Assembly (NCBI RefSeq): GCF_051967575.1
Contig: NZ_JBQCJW010000023.1
Location: 1 to 52,791, forward strand
Source of the DNA: Solibacillus silvestris_B
GTDB taxonomy: Bacteria; Bacillota; Bacilli; Bacillales_A; Planococcaceae
Length of the DNA stretch: 52,791 bases
Direction: 5' to 3'
In this document: piece after piece, positions 8,559 to 17,504 of the stretch
Numbering within the stretch: position 1 is the first letter of the stretch
Layout of the letters: each line of letters opens with the position of its first letter
The notes under the pieces: generated by a model
What the model was told of the DNA's origin: nothing
What the model saw: only the letters and a program-made list of their open reading frames with translations
The model's database searches: none
Program-made: the position numbers and the translations under genes

Positions 8559-9599
8559 ATGCATAAGCAAGAATTAAACGAATTTCTGCATTTATATAAA
8601 CAAGAAATGAAGCAAAGTGAACAATGGCTCGAAAACCGTCTGCATGAAGCAGCAGAGCCTTCGTTTTCGTTAACGACGGAAGAATTAACTTACGGCGCAC
8701 GTGTCGCATGGCGCAATAGCAATAAATGCATTGGACGCTTGTTTTGGAATAGTTTAACGGTATTTGATCAGCGGCATTTACTGAATGAGCATGAAATTTT
8801 CGAAGCGCTCGTCAAACATATTGACTATGCAACAAATAACGGGAAAATACGGCCGGCCATTACATTATTTGATCCGGGCCGTGTCCGAATATGGAACCAT
8901 CAGCTTATTCGCTATGCAGGCTATGAAACGGCAAAAGGCATTGTAGGGGATTCAGATTCAGTGGGATTTACGAAAGTGTGTGAAACGCTTGGCTGGCAAG
9001 GCGCGCACACAAATTATGACGTATTGCCGCTCGTTATCCAAGTGGATGACCGGGAGCCACTTTATTTTGACCTTCCAAAAGAAAGTGTGCTTGAAGTACC
9101 GATTATCCATCCGGTTTATGATTTTTCGGGGCTCAATATGAAATGGTATGCAGTGCCGATCATTTCGAGTATGCGTTTTAATGTGGCGGGCGTTGATTTT
9201 CAAGCAGCACCGTTTAATGGCTGGTATATGGGGACAGAAATCGGCGCTCGTAATTTAGCGGATACATATCGCTACAATTTTTTACCGAAAGTTGCGGAAA
9301 TAGTAGGGTTAAATACAACGTTTAACGCATCGCTATGGAAAGACCGTGCACTTGTAGAATTGAATATTGCGGTGCTGCATTCTTATAAAAACGCGGGTGT
9401 AAGCATTGTTGATCATCATACAGCAGCCCAGCAGTTTCAGCTTTTCCAGCAGCAAGAGCGAGCAAACAGCCGTGATGTCACAGGAAACTGGGTATGGCTT
9501 GTGCCTCCATTGTCGCCCGCAACGGCAGAACTTTATCACGAGCCGATCGCGAACACGATTAAAAAGCCAAACTATTTTTATCAAAATGGACCATATTGA
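8559..9599 (+). CDS. nos: Bacterial nitric oxide synthase, oxygenase domain
   Basis: This 346-residue protein contains only the NOS oxygenase domain, as usual in Bacillales. WRNSNKCIGRLFW (51-63) supplies the haem-ligating Cys57, and GWYMGTEIGARN (221-232) supplies Glu227, which binds the arginine guanidinium. The enzyme oxidises L-arginine to citrulline and NO using electrons from a separate cellular reductase. In related bacteria NO made this way protects against oxidative stress and antibiotics. Start ATG follows GGAGAAGGGGG. It is monocistronic, with a strong terminator straight after the stop. Confidence 0.95.
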   Translation: MHKQELNEFLHLYKQEMKQSEQWLENRLHEAAEPSFSLTTEELTYGARVAWRNSNKCIGRLFWNSLTVFDQRHLLNEHEIFEALVKHIDYATNNGKIRPAITLFDPGRVRIWNHQLIRYAGYETAKGIVGDSDSVGFTKVCETLGWQGAHTNYDVLPLVIQVDDREPLYFDLPKESVLEVPIIHPVYDFSGLNMKWYAVPIISSMRFNVAGVDFQAAPFNGWYMGTEIGARNLADTYRYNFLPKVAEIVGLNTTFNASLWKDRALVELNIAVLHSYKNAGVSIVDHHTAAQQFQLFQQQERANSRDVTGNWVWLVPPLSPATAELYHEPIANTIKKPNYFYQNGPY

Positions 9600-9602
9600 A
9601 TA

Positions 9603-9647
9603 AAAGGATTATGTTCAAAGCTAAAATGACTTTGAACATAATCCTTT
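9603..9647. terminator. Bidirectional terminator between nos and the convergent gene
   Basis: Perfect 18-base arms (9603-9620 and 9630-9647) surround a nine-base loop. It stands three bases after the nos stop and reaches into the stop codon (9646-9648) of the convergent minus-strand gene, so it can serve both. Confidence 0.9.
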
Positions 9648-10200
9648 ATCTTTTATTCAGCATAATTTGAATCAGTTCATCACGATCGATTAAATACACA
9701 TCATTAATGTCGGCCAGTTTTTCGGCTTGGCGCGTAAAATGACTATTGGTCACAACCCATGCTTCTGTTGCATCATACATTTTCACCGCACCGATAATTT
9801 CCTGCACAGCTTTTACCCCGACCGTGCTCGAATACCGTTTTGCCTGGACTGCAATGACATCTTTTCCATCCTTTAAAATGAGGTCAGCCCCATAATCGCC
9901 ACTCGTTGCAGTATAGCGGATTTTATAGCCGCGGCGTTTAAATAATTCGCCTAAAAACTTTTCAAAATCCTCACCGCTCATTTTATCCACTTCCCGAATG
10001 CCGGATTTTCGTAGCTTGCTCGTCTTGCGTGACTTCAGCCATATTTTAAAAGCGATATATAGCACGAAATAAGCGGCGATTCCGATTCCGATCCCTTCCA
10101 ATGTTCTCATCGCATAAAAGCCTGCAGCACCAGCGATTGTGATGAAAAATAACGGAATGACCGGCAACCGTTTTTTATTTCGTTTTCTCTTTTTGCGCAA
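9646..10200 (-). CDS. Membrane-anchored Mrr-type (PD-(D/E)xK) nuclease-like protein
   Basis: This 184-residue protein has a basic N-terminus and two hydrophobic helices (about residues 12-30 and 35-54), then a restriction-endonuclease-like Mrr_cat domain. Visible catalytic elements are MSGEDFEKFLGELF, GDYGADLIL with Asp106, and VQAKR with Gln119 and Lys121. Such proteins are thought to cleave or bind DNA, but anchored forms lack a defined role. TTG start with AAAGGAG ten bases upstream. No methyltransferase or specificity gene lies nearby, so it is not a complete restriction system. Confidence 0.8.
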   Translation of the reverse strand: MRKKRKRNKKRLPVIPLFFITIAGAAGFYAMRTLEGIGIGIAAYFVLYIAFKIWLKSRKTSKLRKSGIREVDKMSGEDFEKFLGELFKRRGYKIRYTATSGDYGADLILKDGKDVIAVQAKRYSSTVGVKAVQEIIGAVKMYDATEAWVVTNSHFTRQAEKLADINDVYLIDRDELIQIMLNKR

Positions 10201-10262
10201 TAGTTCTGTACTCCTTTAATTTACTCATAATGATTATATCATAAAAGGGTACATATGTTTGG

Positions 10263-11462
10263 TTATATTGTCCGATTGTTTGAGCCCATAAACGAAGTTA
10301 AAAATAACAGAATCGAAATTGCGATAAACAATAGAAGCGGTATGGACCAGCTTTCCGTCAAATCGTGCACATAGCCGAATAGTACGGGTCCGATTGCTGC
10401 AACGAAATAGCCGACTGACTGCGCGAAACCTGAAAGTTCAGCCGCATCATAAGCAGATTCAGTACGCAATGAAAAGAGCATGAGCACTAAGCCAAATGAA
10501 GCGCCGCCTGCAAAACCTAAAAAAATCATCCATAAAATTGCAAGGCTTGTCCATTCCATGAAAATCCCGGCGAAGCCAATTAAGTAGCAAAACGTAAAGA
10601 AAAATACGATAGGACGCTGTGAAACGAGCTTTTCTGCGAGAATCGGAATAATAAAGGTCATCGGGATCTGCGAAAACTGCATAACAGATACCATCCAGCC
10701 GGCACTTGCCGCATCCAATCCCTGACTAATAAAAATTTCAGGAAGCCATGTAGAGGTGCAGTAGAATAAAAAAGACTGGAAGCCCATTGCGCCCGCAACC
10801 GCCCAAGCGAGGGGCACTTTCCACATCTGCTTTTTCTCTGCCTGGGCAGAAGCAGGGCTAAGCGCGATTTTCGGTTGTTTTAAAATCGGCAGCCAAAAGA
10901 TTAATGTAACAATGCCTAACACTAGGGAAAAGCCTAAAGCGACTTGCCAACCTGAATTTGTAGCCATCGGATAGCTGAAGCCTGCAGCAAAACCCGAAGA
11001 AATATTCATCGATACCGAATAAATCCCTGTTAATAACCCGATATGTAATGGAAATTTCCATTTAAAAAAACTTGGAATAAGCACATTGCCAAAGGCGATT
11101 GCCACCCCGATTAAAATTGTTCCAACAATCAGCAAGGATGTCAGGCCTATCGAGCGCAGTATAATGCCGACGCAAAGTAAAATGACCGAGTAAAATAATG
11201 TCCACTCCATTCCGAATTTGCGGGCAATGCGCGGTGCGAAAGGTGATACGACAGCAAAGGCAAGCAAAGGAATAGTCGTTAAAAAACCTGCCAATCCGTT
11301 CGAAATGCCAAGTCCATCCCTAATAAAGGAAATAATCGGCCCAACAACGGTAATTGGTGTCCGTAAAGTTGTGGCGAATAGGAAAATGGCAATTATAAAA
11401 AAGAGAAGCGATTTATTGGATAGTATTTTTTTGCTGTTTGGTATTTGTTGTTTAGCGTCCAT
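10263..11462 (-). CDS. MFS transporter, CynX/NimT-like
   Basis: This is a 399-residue 12-helix major facilitator protein. The pattern FATTLRTPITVVGPIISFI after the first basic segment and the later FSLRTESAYDAAELSGFAQS fit the CynX/NimT group, which exports or imports small anions or drugs. Start 11462 is chosen because AAAGGAG lies seven bases before this ATG; a further in-frame ATG 11 codons upstream has no such site. It is transcribed alone and diverges from the lysine-permease unit. Substrate unknown. Confidence 0.8.
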   Translation of the reverse strand: MDAKQQIPNSKKILSNKSLLFFIIAIFLFATTLRTPITVVGPIISFIRDGLGISNGLAGFLTTIPLLAFAVVSPFAPRIARKFGMEWTLFYSVILLCVGIILRSIGLTSLLIVGTILIGVAIAFGNVLIPSFFKWKFPLHIGLLTGIYSVSMNISSGFAAGFSYPMATNSGWQVALGFSLVLGIVTLIFWLPILKQPKIALSPASAQAEKKQMWKVPLAWAVAGAMGFQSFLFYCTSTWLPEIFISQGLDAASAGWMVSVMQFSQIPMTFIIPILAEKLVSQRPIVFFFTFCYLIGFAGIFMEWTSLAILWMIFLGFAGGASFGLVLMLFSLRTESAYDAAELSGFAQSVGYFVAAIGPVLFGYVHDLTESWSIPLLLFIAISILLFLTSFMGSNNRTI

Positions 11463-11537
11463 TATAAACTCCTTTATATTTAGTTTTAATGTCATAATAG
11501 TTGGAATAGTCGAAAGAAAAGGGAAAAGGGAAAGGCA

Positions 11538-11566
11538 TTGCGATCAAAAAATTGTTATGTTAGACT
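11538..11566 (+). promoter_or_regulatory. Sigma-A-type promoter for the lysine riboswitch transcript
   Basis: TTGCGA (11538-11543) and TAGACT (11561-11566) are 17 bases apart and about 35 bases upstream of the aptamer. Each matches four of six consensus bases. Confidence 0.5.
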
Positions 11567-11602
11567 ATGAGACATTATTGAATTTAATAAAATTACCTCA
11601 TA

Positions 11603-11844
11603 TTGCATGAGGTAGAGGTCGCAACCGTTAAAACTAGTATAGCAGAGATTGAGAAGAATCGATGAAGCTTTATGAAAGGAATGGTTGCCGAAGTGTTATT
11701 CTGCTTCTAAAGAATAATGCTGGGGCTGTCTCCGATAAGGAACAGAACTGTCACATGTGTGAGCATGTGTTGAGCTATCTTTCAAGTTTGATGGGGTGTT
11801 ATATAAGCCGTCACATTAACTTGTGGCGGCTTTTCGTTGTTTTT
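11603..11844 (+). promoter_or_regulatory. Lysine riboswitch (L box) with terminator
   Basis: The conserved L-box landmarks occur in order: GGTAGAGGTCGC, a second arm ending in GGTTGCCGAAG, GCTGGGGCTGTC and ACTGTCACATG. Stem P1 pairs 11607-11615 with 11748-11756 (eight of nine positions, including wobbles). A terminator follows: nine-base arms at 11807-11815 and 11822-11830, then a T-rich tract. Lysine binding should favour termination and shut off the permease gene 35 bases downstream. A short upstream hairpin (11595-11600 with 11608-11613) could compete with P1. Confidence 0.93.
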
Positions 11845-11878
11845 AGCACCATCAGAAGCGATTTAAAGGAGAATTTAA

Positions 11879-13336
11879 ATGAGTGAAATAAAAATAGATC
11901 AGCCCGGCTCTAAAAATGAGCTGAAAAGAGGGCTGAAAAGTCGCCATGTAACAATGATTTCGTTAGGCGGCACGATTGGTACAGGTTTATTTTTGGCATC
12001 AGGGGGAGCCATCGCACAAGCAGGTCCAGGTGGAGCACTGCTGGCTTATGCATTAATCGGGGTTATGGTGTACTTTTTAATGACATCATTAGGAGAAATG
12101 GCTGCTTATATGCCGACATCCGGTTCATTTAGTACGTATGCAGCGAAATTTGTCGACCCGGCGCTTGGCTTTGCATTAGGATGGAATTATTGGTACAACT
12201 GGGCAATTACAATTGCGGCTGAAATCGCAGCCGTATCGTTGATTATGAAATATTGGTTCCCGGAAAGCTCGTCGATTTTGTGGACCGTTTTATTTATCGC
12301 AGTCGTGCTGACATTTAATTTAGCGTCTGTGAAAGCTTTTGGTGAAGCGGAATACTGGTTTGCTATGATTAAAGTTGCTACAGTAATTGTTTTCATCATT
12401 GTCAGCTTTTTAATGATTTTCGGAATTTTAGGAGGAAATGATCCAGTTGGCTTCAAAAACTTTTTTGAAGGTGATGCACCATTCAATGGGGGCTTCCTGG
12501 CGATGTTCGGTATTTTTTTAGCTGCTGGTTTTTCATTTCAAGGAACGGAAATGCTTGGGGTGACAGCCGGCGAAACAGATGACCCGGGCAAAAACATTCC
12601 AAAGGCGGTACGTTCGGTGTTTTGGCGTATTTTGCTGTTTTATATTTTCGCAATCGGGGCAATCGGTTTGCTTATTCCGTATACAGATTCCCGGCTTTTG
12701 TCAGAAGACATCGCCACAAGCCCCTTTACATTAGTGTTCGAAAACTTGGGCTTTGCGTTCGCGGCTTCTGTAATGAATGCGATTATTTTAACGGCGATGT
12801 TATCTGCCGGCAACTCGGGCCTTTACGCTGCTAGCCGTATGCTATACCAATTGGCGGTGGACGGGAAAGCGCCTAAACTGTTTATGAAAGTCACTGCGCG
12901 CGGCATTCCGATGTATGCGTTACTAGCTACTTTAGCAGTCGGTTCGTTGGCGTTTTTAGCATCATTTTTCGGTGATGGCGTCGTTTATATTTGGCTGTTG
13001 AATGCTTCGGGTATGTCGGGCTTCATCGCATGGCTTGGCATTGCTATTAGTCATTACCGCTTCCGCCGCGCATATGTCGCACAAGGAAAGTCATTGAGCG
13101 ATTTGCCGTACGTATCACGCTTCTTCCCATTCGGCCCGCTGTTTGCATTCACATTATGTATGATTGTCGTATTGGGCCAGAACTATATGGCATTTATAGG
13201 CGGTACGATTGACTGGTATGGTGTTGTCGTTTCCTATATCGGCTTGCCACTTTTTGCCGCTTTATGGTTTGGCTATAAAGTAAAGCATAAAACAAAAATT
13301 GTCCCATTAATGGACTGCGATTTATCGAATAAATGA
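11879..13336 (+). CDS. lysP: Lysine permease (LysP-like amino-acid permease)
   Basis: This 485-residue protein of the AAT amino-acid/H+ symporter family has 12 predicted helices. The N-terminal GGTIGTGLFLASGG is the unwound helix 1 substrate site; GEMAAYMPTSGSF and FQGTEMLGVTAGE are further family signatures. The family alone allows several cationic or neutral amino acids; the lysine riboswitch in its leader makes lysine the likely substrate. ATG follows AAAGGAG at seven bases. Lys-rich N- and C-termini are cytoplasmic by family topology. Confidence 0.88.
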   Translation: MSEIKIDQPGSKNELKRGLKSRHVTMISLGGTIGTGLFLASGGAIAQAGPGGALLAYALIGVMVYFLMTSLGEMAAYMPTSGSFSTYAAKFVDPALGFALGWNYWYNWAITIAAEIAAVSLIMKYWFPESSSILWTVLFIAVVLTFNLASVKAFGEAEYWFAMIKVATVIVFIIVSFLMIFGILGGNDPVGFKNFFEGDAPFNGGFLAMFGIFLAAGFSFQGTEMLGVTAGETDDPGKNIPKAVRSVFWRILLFYIFAIGAIGLLIPYTDSRLLSEDIATSPFTLVFENLGFAFAASVMNAIILTAMLSAGNSGLYAASRMLYQLAVDGKAPKLFMKVTARGIPMYALLATLAVGSLAFLASFFGDGVVYIWLLNASGMSGFIAWLGIAISHYRFRRAYVAQGKSLSDLPYVSRFFPFGPLFAFTLCMIVVLGQNYMAFIGGTIDWYGVVVSYIGLPLFAALWFGYKVKHKTKIVPLMDCDLSNK

Positions 13337-13342
13337 ATTTTA

Positions 13343-13383
13343 GGAACGTAATGTGAGCATAGGCTTTCGTTACGTTTCTTTTT
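13343..13383 (+). terminator. Intrinsic terminator after the lysine permease gene
   Basis: Nine-base arms (13343-13351 and 13370-13378, one G-U pair) are followed by CTTTTTAAT. It lies just past the stop codon. Confidence 0.65.
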
Positions 13384-13539
13384 AATATCGGCGTAAAATA
13401 TATAAAATGCGAGCCGCAATTAACGACAAAAAAGCGCCGATAAAAATTCTTTTCCAAAATAATGGTTATAGATGGAATGCCCCATTTATTTTCCGAATAT
13501 ATAACCGATGAATGATATAATAAAAGAGGGGGATCGACT

Positions 13540-14094
13540 ATGAATATAGTGGACAAAGCGACACAATATGTTGCGCTTAAATATGAAGGGAAACATCGTA
13601 CAGCGATGCAAATTCCATATGCAACACATTTATTCGGAGTGGCGCGAATTTTAAAAAGCAATGGATATAATGACACAGTAGTAGCAGCAGGCTTGCTGCA
13701 TGATATATTAGAAGATGAGCTTGTTGCAGAGCAGGAATTGTTGTCACAATTTGATGAGGAAATTGTAGCATTAGTAAAGTCTTTGACGGAAATGCCGAAA
13801 ACTTATTCTTGGCAAATCCGTAAAGAGGATGTAATTGCGCGGGTTAAAGAAAGGTCATCTGATGAAATGGCCATATTATTAGCGGAAAAAATCCATAATA
13901 TAAAATCTATTTATACAGAGATGCTGCAATTTGGCGATAATATATGGAATAATTTTAATGCGCCAAAAGAAAGCCAAGAATGGTACTATAGAAGTATTCT
14001 GGATGAAACGAAAATCTATCATCCTACTGCAACATTAGTATTGCCGTTTGAACAAGCAATAGATAAGCTATTCGGGAAGGTGCAGCTACTTTAG
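13540..14094 (+). CDS. HD-domain hydrolase, small (p)ppGpp-hydrolase type
   Basis: This 184-residue protein has the HD phosphohydrolase pattern of SpoT/MESH1: YEGKHR....IPYATHLFGVA with His30, then LLHDILED with His54-Asp55 and Glu58-Asp59, and later LAEKIHNI in place of the usual LADKxxN. The HDxxED motif is that of the metal-dependent ppGpp 3'-pyrophosphohydrolases. No synthetase domain is present, so it would act as a stand-alone hydrolase if active. The Asp-to-Glu change in the last motif leaves activity uncertain. AGAGGGGG precedes the ATG. Confidence 0.75.
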   Translation: MNIVDKATQYVALKYEGKHRTAMQIPYATHLFGVARILKSNGYNDTVVAAGLLHDILEDELVAEQELLSQFDEEIVALVKSLTEMPKTYSWQIRKEDVIARVKERSSDEMAILLAEKIHNIKSIYTEMLQFGDNIWNNFNAPKESQEWYYRSILDETKIYHPTATLVLPFEQAIDKLFGKVQLL

Positions 14095-14139
14095 CGGAAT
14101 GCGCCGACCGATATGTAATTGATAAGGAAGTGAATAAAG

Positions 14140-14823
14140 ATGCCTATTTCAGCAGGGTTTTATAAAAAAATGCATCAATGGCTAATGGGGGAAGACGGAA
14201 AAACTGTGGCATTTCGTCCGTTTTTAACAAAAGGCAATCCGTACAAATCCCGCGTCTTTTTAATTAGTGCAAATGCCGTGCCCTTTTTTAAAGTAGAGGA
14301 TAGAAGCGAGCAGATTTTTGCAGAGTCATTAGTAAATAGAGAGCTATTTCAGGAGCTTTATTTTAGTGAAATAATGGGAGCGCCGCGCGAGTTTAAAGGA
14401 TTCTTGCAATTCGAAGCATGGCTTGAAAAACAGCATAATGAATCTCTTATTTATACTTCTTTAAACACGTATCAGTTAGAAGCGGCTAATAACGCAAAGT
14501 TTGCTAAAGAACAGGACAAAGCAAATTTTGAGCAAGGGCAAATAATTTTTAAAGAAGTATTGAAGGAATTTCAGCCAGAAATTATCATTTTGCAAGGGAC
14601 AGCAGCATTTGAACAATTTAAAGCATCATATGCAGATGATTTAGTTATTTATAATGCAGACGTATCGAAATTGCAGCAGCTGGAGGAAGCGGGTCCATTT
14701 GCCGAGATGCACTATGGCAACGGGAAAAAGGTTTTTGTTTTCGTCACACGCAGTATGGGCTACTTCGGTCCAGAAGGTGCAAAGTTCGAACATTTTAAAG
14801 AAAATTTAGCGGAATTATTATAA
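14140..14823 (+). CDS. Conserved hypothetical protein, 227 residues
   Basis: This soluble protein has no signal peptide or membrane helix. The order of its strands (KSRVFLISANAVPFF near residue 30, PEIIILQGTAAFEQF near 148, KKVFVFVTRSMGYFGPEGA near 195) suggests an alpha/beta fold somewhat like the uracil-DNA-glycosylase superfamily, but I cannot identify catalytic motifs, so no function is given. It starts 45 bases after the HD-hydrolase gene in the same direction, with AAGGAAGTG upstream, and may be co-transcribed with it. Confidence 0.75.
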   Translation: MPISAGFYKKMHQWLMGEDGKTVAFRPFLTKGNPYKSRVFLISANAVPFFKVEDRSEQIFAESLVNRELFQELYFSEIMGAPREFKGFLQFEAWLEKQHNESLIYTSLNTYQLEAANNAKFAKEQDKANFEQGQIIFKEVLKEFQPEIIILQGTAAFEQFKASYADDLVIYNADVSKLQQLEEAGPFAEMHYGNGKKVFVFVTRSMGYFGPEGAKFEHFKENLAELL

Positions 14824-14914
14824 AAAGTGTCTAAAACCGAACGTTCGACTTTTTGTATTTGCCATTTTGATCAGATTTCCGAAAAATAAGAATAATTTTA
14901 TTATTTTAAAGTTA

Positions 14915-14943
14915 TTGCAATTCGGATTTTACATGCTTATAAT
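14915..14943 (+). promoter_or_regulatory. Sigma-A promoter for the xpt-pbuX riboswitch transcript
   Basis: TTGCAA (14915-14920) and TATAAT (14938-14943) are 17 bases apart. The transcript would have about 120 bases before the guanine aptamer. A second TATAAT at 15063-15068 lies too close to the aptamer to serve as its -10 box. Confidence 0.7.
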
Positions 14944-15068
14944 TGGAACATTCACAAACTTAAATTATCTTCTTTCTATAAGGGTTCAAACATTCCCTGA
15001 AAGAATTTGAAGCTTTTGGCTGATGTTGCGGATGCGCACACAATATGCCTAGGCGTAAATGATATAAT

Positions 15069-15146
15069 TTTACTCATATAATAGCAGGGATATGGCTTGC
15101 GAGTTTCTACCGATTTACCGTAAATAAATCGACTATGGGTGAGGCA
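15069..15146 (+). promoter_or_regulatory. Guanine riboswitch aptamer
   Basis: The purine-riboswitch core is nearly identical to that of B. subtilis xpt: ACTCATATAAT, GGATATGGC, GTTTCTACCG, CCGTAAAT and GACTATGGGTG. The base that pairs with the ligand (C in GACTATG) indicates guanine rather than adenine. P1 forms between ACTCAT (15072-15077) and ATGGGT (15135-15140), extended by flanking pairs. Confidence 0.95.
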
Positions 15147-15218
15147 TGCTTAACGAATGGATTTGTCCAATTATTGTTTAATATTTGTGCTTACCATTTG
15201 TTATTACTTTTGATTTTT

Positions 15219-15273
15219 ACTCGGAAGTCTTGCTCCACTCATTGTAGGGGACAAGACTTCCGAGTTTTTTTAT
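15219..15273 (+). terminator. Terminator of the guanine riboswitch
   Basis: Perfect 14-base arms (15219-15232 and 15252-15265) are followed by a run of Ts. The loop-side sequence TGCTCCACTCAT (15231-15242) can instead pair with the 3' strand of P1 and beyond (15135-15146), giving an antiterminator when guanine is absent. Confidence 0.9.
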
Positions 15274-15388
15274 GGATAGGTAAATACTGGTACTTTAATG
15301 GAATCTATATAAAAAGCCACCATTTTACATTATTTAGTACGAAATACGTTTTTTTATCGAATATGAATATAGAAGGGAGCTTTTAATA

Positions 15389-15961
15389 ATGAAGCTTTTA
15401 AAGGAGAAAATTGAAAAAGAAGGACAAGTGCTTTCGGATGTTGTCTTGAAGGTGGATTCATTTTTGAATCATCAAATCGATCCGATGCTAATGAAGGAAA
15501 TCGGAGAGGAATTTGCAAATCGCTTTTCCGATGAAGTGATCACGAAAGTATTGACGATTGAATCATCCGGGATTGCACCGGCAACATTTTTAGGTTTAAC
15601 ACTTGGAGCGCCGGTCGTATTTGCACGCAAACGTAAATCATTAACTTTAACAGACAATCTTTATACATCAAAGGTGCATTCATTTACGAAAAATGAAACG
15701 AATGAAATTTCTGTATCAAATAAATTTTTAACAGCGGATGATAATGTCGTTATTATCGATGACTTTTTAGCGAATGGAGAAGCATTGAAGGGCCTGATTG
15801 ATATTGCGAATCAAGCAGGTGCCACTATTGTTGGTGCTGGTATTGTCATCGAAAAAGGCTTCCAGCAAGGCGGGGAAATTTTACGTGAGCAAGGGCTGCG
15901 CATTGAATCATTGGCAAATATTAAATCATTGGCAAACGGCAAAGTGAAATTTTACGATTAA
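15389..15961 (+). CDS. xpt: Xanthine phosphoribosyltransferase
   Basis: This 190-residue cytosolic enzyme converts xanthine and PRPP to XMP in purine salvage. The PRPP-binding loop VVIIDDFLANGEAL is at residues 120-133, and the overall length and N-terminus (MKLLKEKIEKEGQVLSDVVL) fit Xpt. AGAAGGGAG precedes the ATG. It is the first gene after the guanine riboswitch and is followed by the purine permease, the same arrangement as in B. subtilis. Confidence 0.95.
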   Translation: MKLLKEKIEKEGQVLSDVVLKVDSFLNHQIDPMLMKEIGEEFANRFSDEVITKVLTIESSGIAPATFLGLTLGAPVVFARKRKSLTLTDNLYTSKVHSFTKNETNEISVSNKFLTADDNVVIIDDFLANGEALKGLIDIANQAGATIVGAGIVIEKGFQQGGEILREQGLRIESLANIKSLANGKVKFYD

Positions 15962-16034
15962 AAAGTAAATTAATATATACAGTACAAAGCATGTAATTGA
16001 CTCATCTAAGCACATATTGGAGGAAAACTTTCTT

Positions 16035-17348
16035 ATGAATAACACAAAAGCGACAATGCTTGGTATTCAGCATTTATTGGCAATGTATGCAGGAGCGATT
16101 TTAGTACCGTTAATTATCGGTGGGGCATTAGGCTTTAGTTCGGCGCAAATGACGTATTTAGTAGCGATCGATATTTTCATGTGCGGTGTAGCGACACTGC
16201 TGCAAGTTTGGAAAGGGAAGGTAGTCGGAATTGGCTTACCTGTTGTATTAGGCTGTACATTCACGGCAGTAAGTCCTATTATCGCAATCGGCTCTGGCGG
16301 CAGTTTGGGCGATGTGTATGGAGCGATTATCGCATCAGGTATCATTATCGCATTAATCGGCGGTCTGTTCGGCAGATTAATTCCGTTTTTCCCGCCTGTT
16401 GTAACAGGCTCGGTCGTAACAATCATCGGGATCAGCTTAATTCCGGTAGCTATCAATAATATGGGCGGCGGTCAAGGGGCCGCTGATTTTGCATCAGGAT
16501 CGAACATTGCTTTGGCGTTCATTACGTTAGTAGTCATTTTAGTCATCTACCGCTTCACAGTGGGCTTCATTCGTGCAATCGCGATTTTATTAGGGATGGT
16601 GACGGGAACGATTATCGGCATTTTCATGGGCAAAGTCGACTTCGCACCAGTAGCCGAAGCTTCTTGGCTGCATATTATGCAACCATTCTATTTAGCTACA
16701 CCGACATTCAATGCTTCAGCGATTTTAACGATGACATTAGTCGCAATGGTTTCACTGGTCGAGTCCACAGGTGTTTACTATGCATTAAGTGATATTTGCA
16801 AAAAAGATTTAACTTCCAAAGATTTATCTAAAGGATACCGTGCAGAAGGGCTGGCATCGATCATCGGTGGTATTTTTAATGCTTTCCCGTATACGACATT
16901 CTCGCAAAACGTAGGCCTTATCCAAATGTCGGGCGTACGTGACCGCAAAGTGATCTTCATTACAGGCGGTATGCTCGTTGCACTTGGCTTCCTGCCGAAA
17001 TTGGCAGCCATGACGACAATCATTCCAACACCAGTGCTTGGTGCCGCGATGCTGGCAATGTTCGGAATGGTCATTACACAAGGCATCCGCATGCTGGCAC
17101 CGGAAATCGCTAAATCGATGGAAAATGCCATGGTTGCAGCTTTGGCAGTCGGTTTAGGTATCGGTGTCGCAACTGTCCCAGATGCATTTGCCAATATCAC
17201 ACAAGGCTTGCCATCATGGCTGGCGGAGGTGGTTGCCGTAATGACATCAAACGGGATTGTGGCAGGTGCGTTAACGGCCATTGTACTCAATATTTTATTT
17301 AACATGATCGGATTGACAAAAAGAGATCCGATGCATGTGGAGTCATAG
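16035..17348 (+). CDS. pbuX: Xanthine permease
   Basis: This 437-residue protein of the nucleobase:cation symporter-2 family has about 14 hydrophobic segments. The family region FPYTTFSQNVGLIQMSGV is visible in the second half. It imports xanthine for Xpt. The ATG at 16035 is chosen because GGAGG lies 12 bases upstream of it; a TTG six codons earlier overlaps the ribosome binding site. Expression is under the guanine riboswitch together with xpt. Confidence 0.93.
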   Translation: MNNTKATMLGIQHLLAMYAGAILVPLIIGGALGFSSAQMTYLVAIDIFMCGVATLLQVWKGKVVGIGLPVVLGCTFTAVSPIIAIGSGGSLGDVYGAIIASGIIIALIGGLFGRLIPFFPPVVTGSVVTIIGISLIPVAINNMGGGQGAADFASGSNIALAFITLVVILVIYRFTVGFIRAIAILLGMVTGTIIGIFMGKVDFAPVAEASWLHIMQPFYLATPTFNASAILTMTLVAMVSLVESTGVYYALSDICKKDLTSKDLSKGYRAEGLASIIGGIFNAFPYTTFSQNVGLIQMSGVRDRKVIFITGGMLVALGFLPKLAAMTTIIPTPVLGAAMLAMFGMVITQGIRMLAPEIAKSMENAMVAALAVGLGIGVATVPDAFANITQGLPSWLAEVVAVMTSNGIVAGALTAIVLNILFNMIGLTKRDPMHVES

Positions 17349-17406
17349 GAAATTAAATATAAAGTTCTAATGAGTACCCCACATTCTCGTTAGAATTAGA
17401 ACGTTG

Positions 17407-17451
17407 TCGCCTATTTTGACTATTAATTTAGTTGAGGTAGGCGATTTTTTT
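17407..17451 (+). terminator. Terminator after pbuX
   Basis: Arms TCGCCTA (17407-17413) and TAGGCGA (17438-17444) enclose a 24-base loop and are followed by seven Ts. A weaker hairpin (17363-17394, one G-U) precedes it. Confidence 0.75.
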
Positions 17452-17504
17452 GCGTAGAAAAGTTTATAAACGTGATTTTGAAGAGGAAGCAGAAGTATCT
17501 AAGT

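Noticed and set aside
13194..13676. 160-codon open frame on the minus strand
   Set aside because: It lies across the ends of two well-supported plus-strand genes and a terminator, and has no family-like sequence.
15063..15068. TATAAT as the promoter of xpt-pbuX
   Set aside because: A start site from this box would fall inside the aptamer and remove P1; the promoter at 14915-14943 fits better.
16778..17305. 175-codon antisense frame within pbuX
   Set aside because: Its composition mirrors the permease codons, and it has no start signals.
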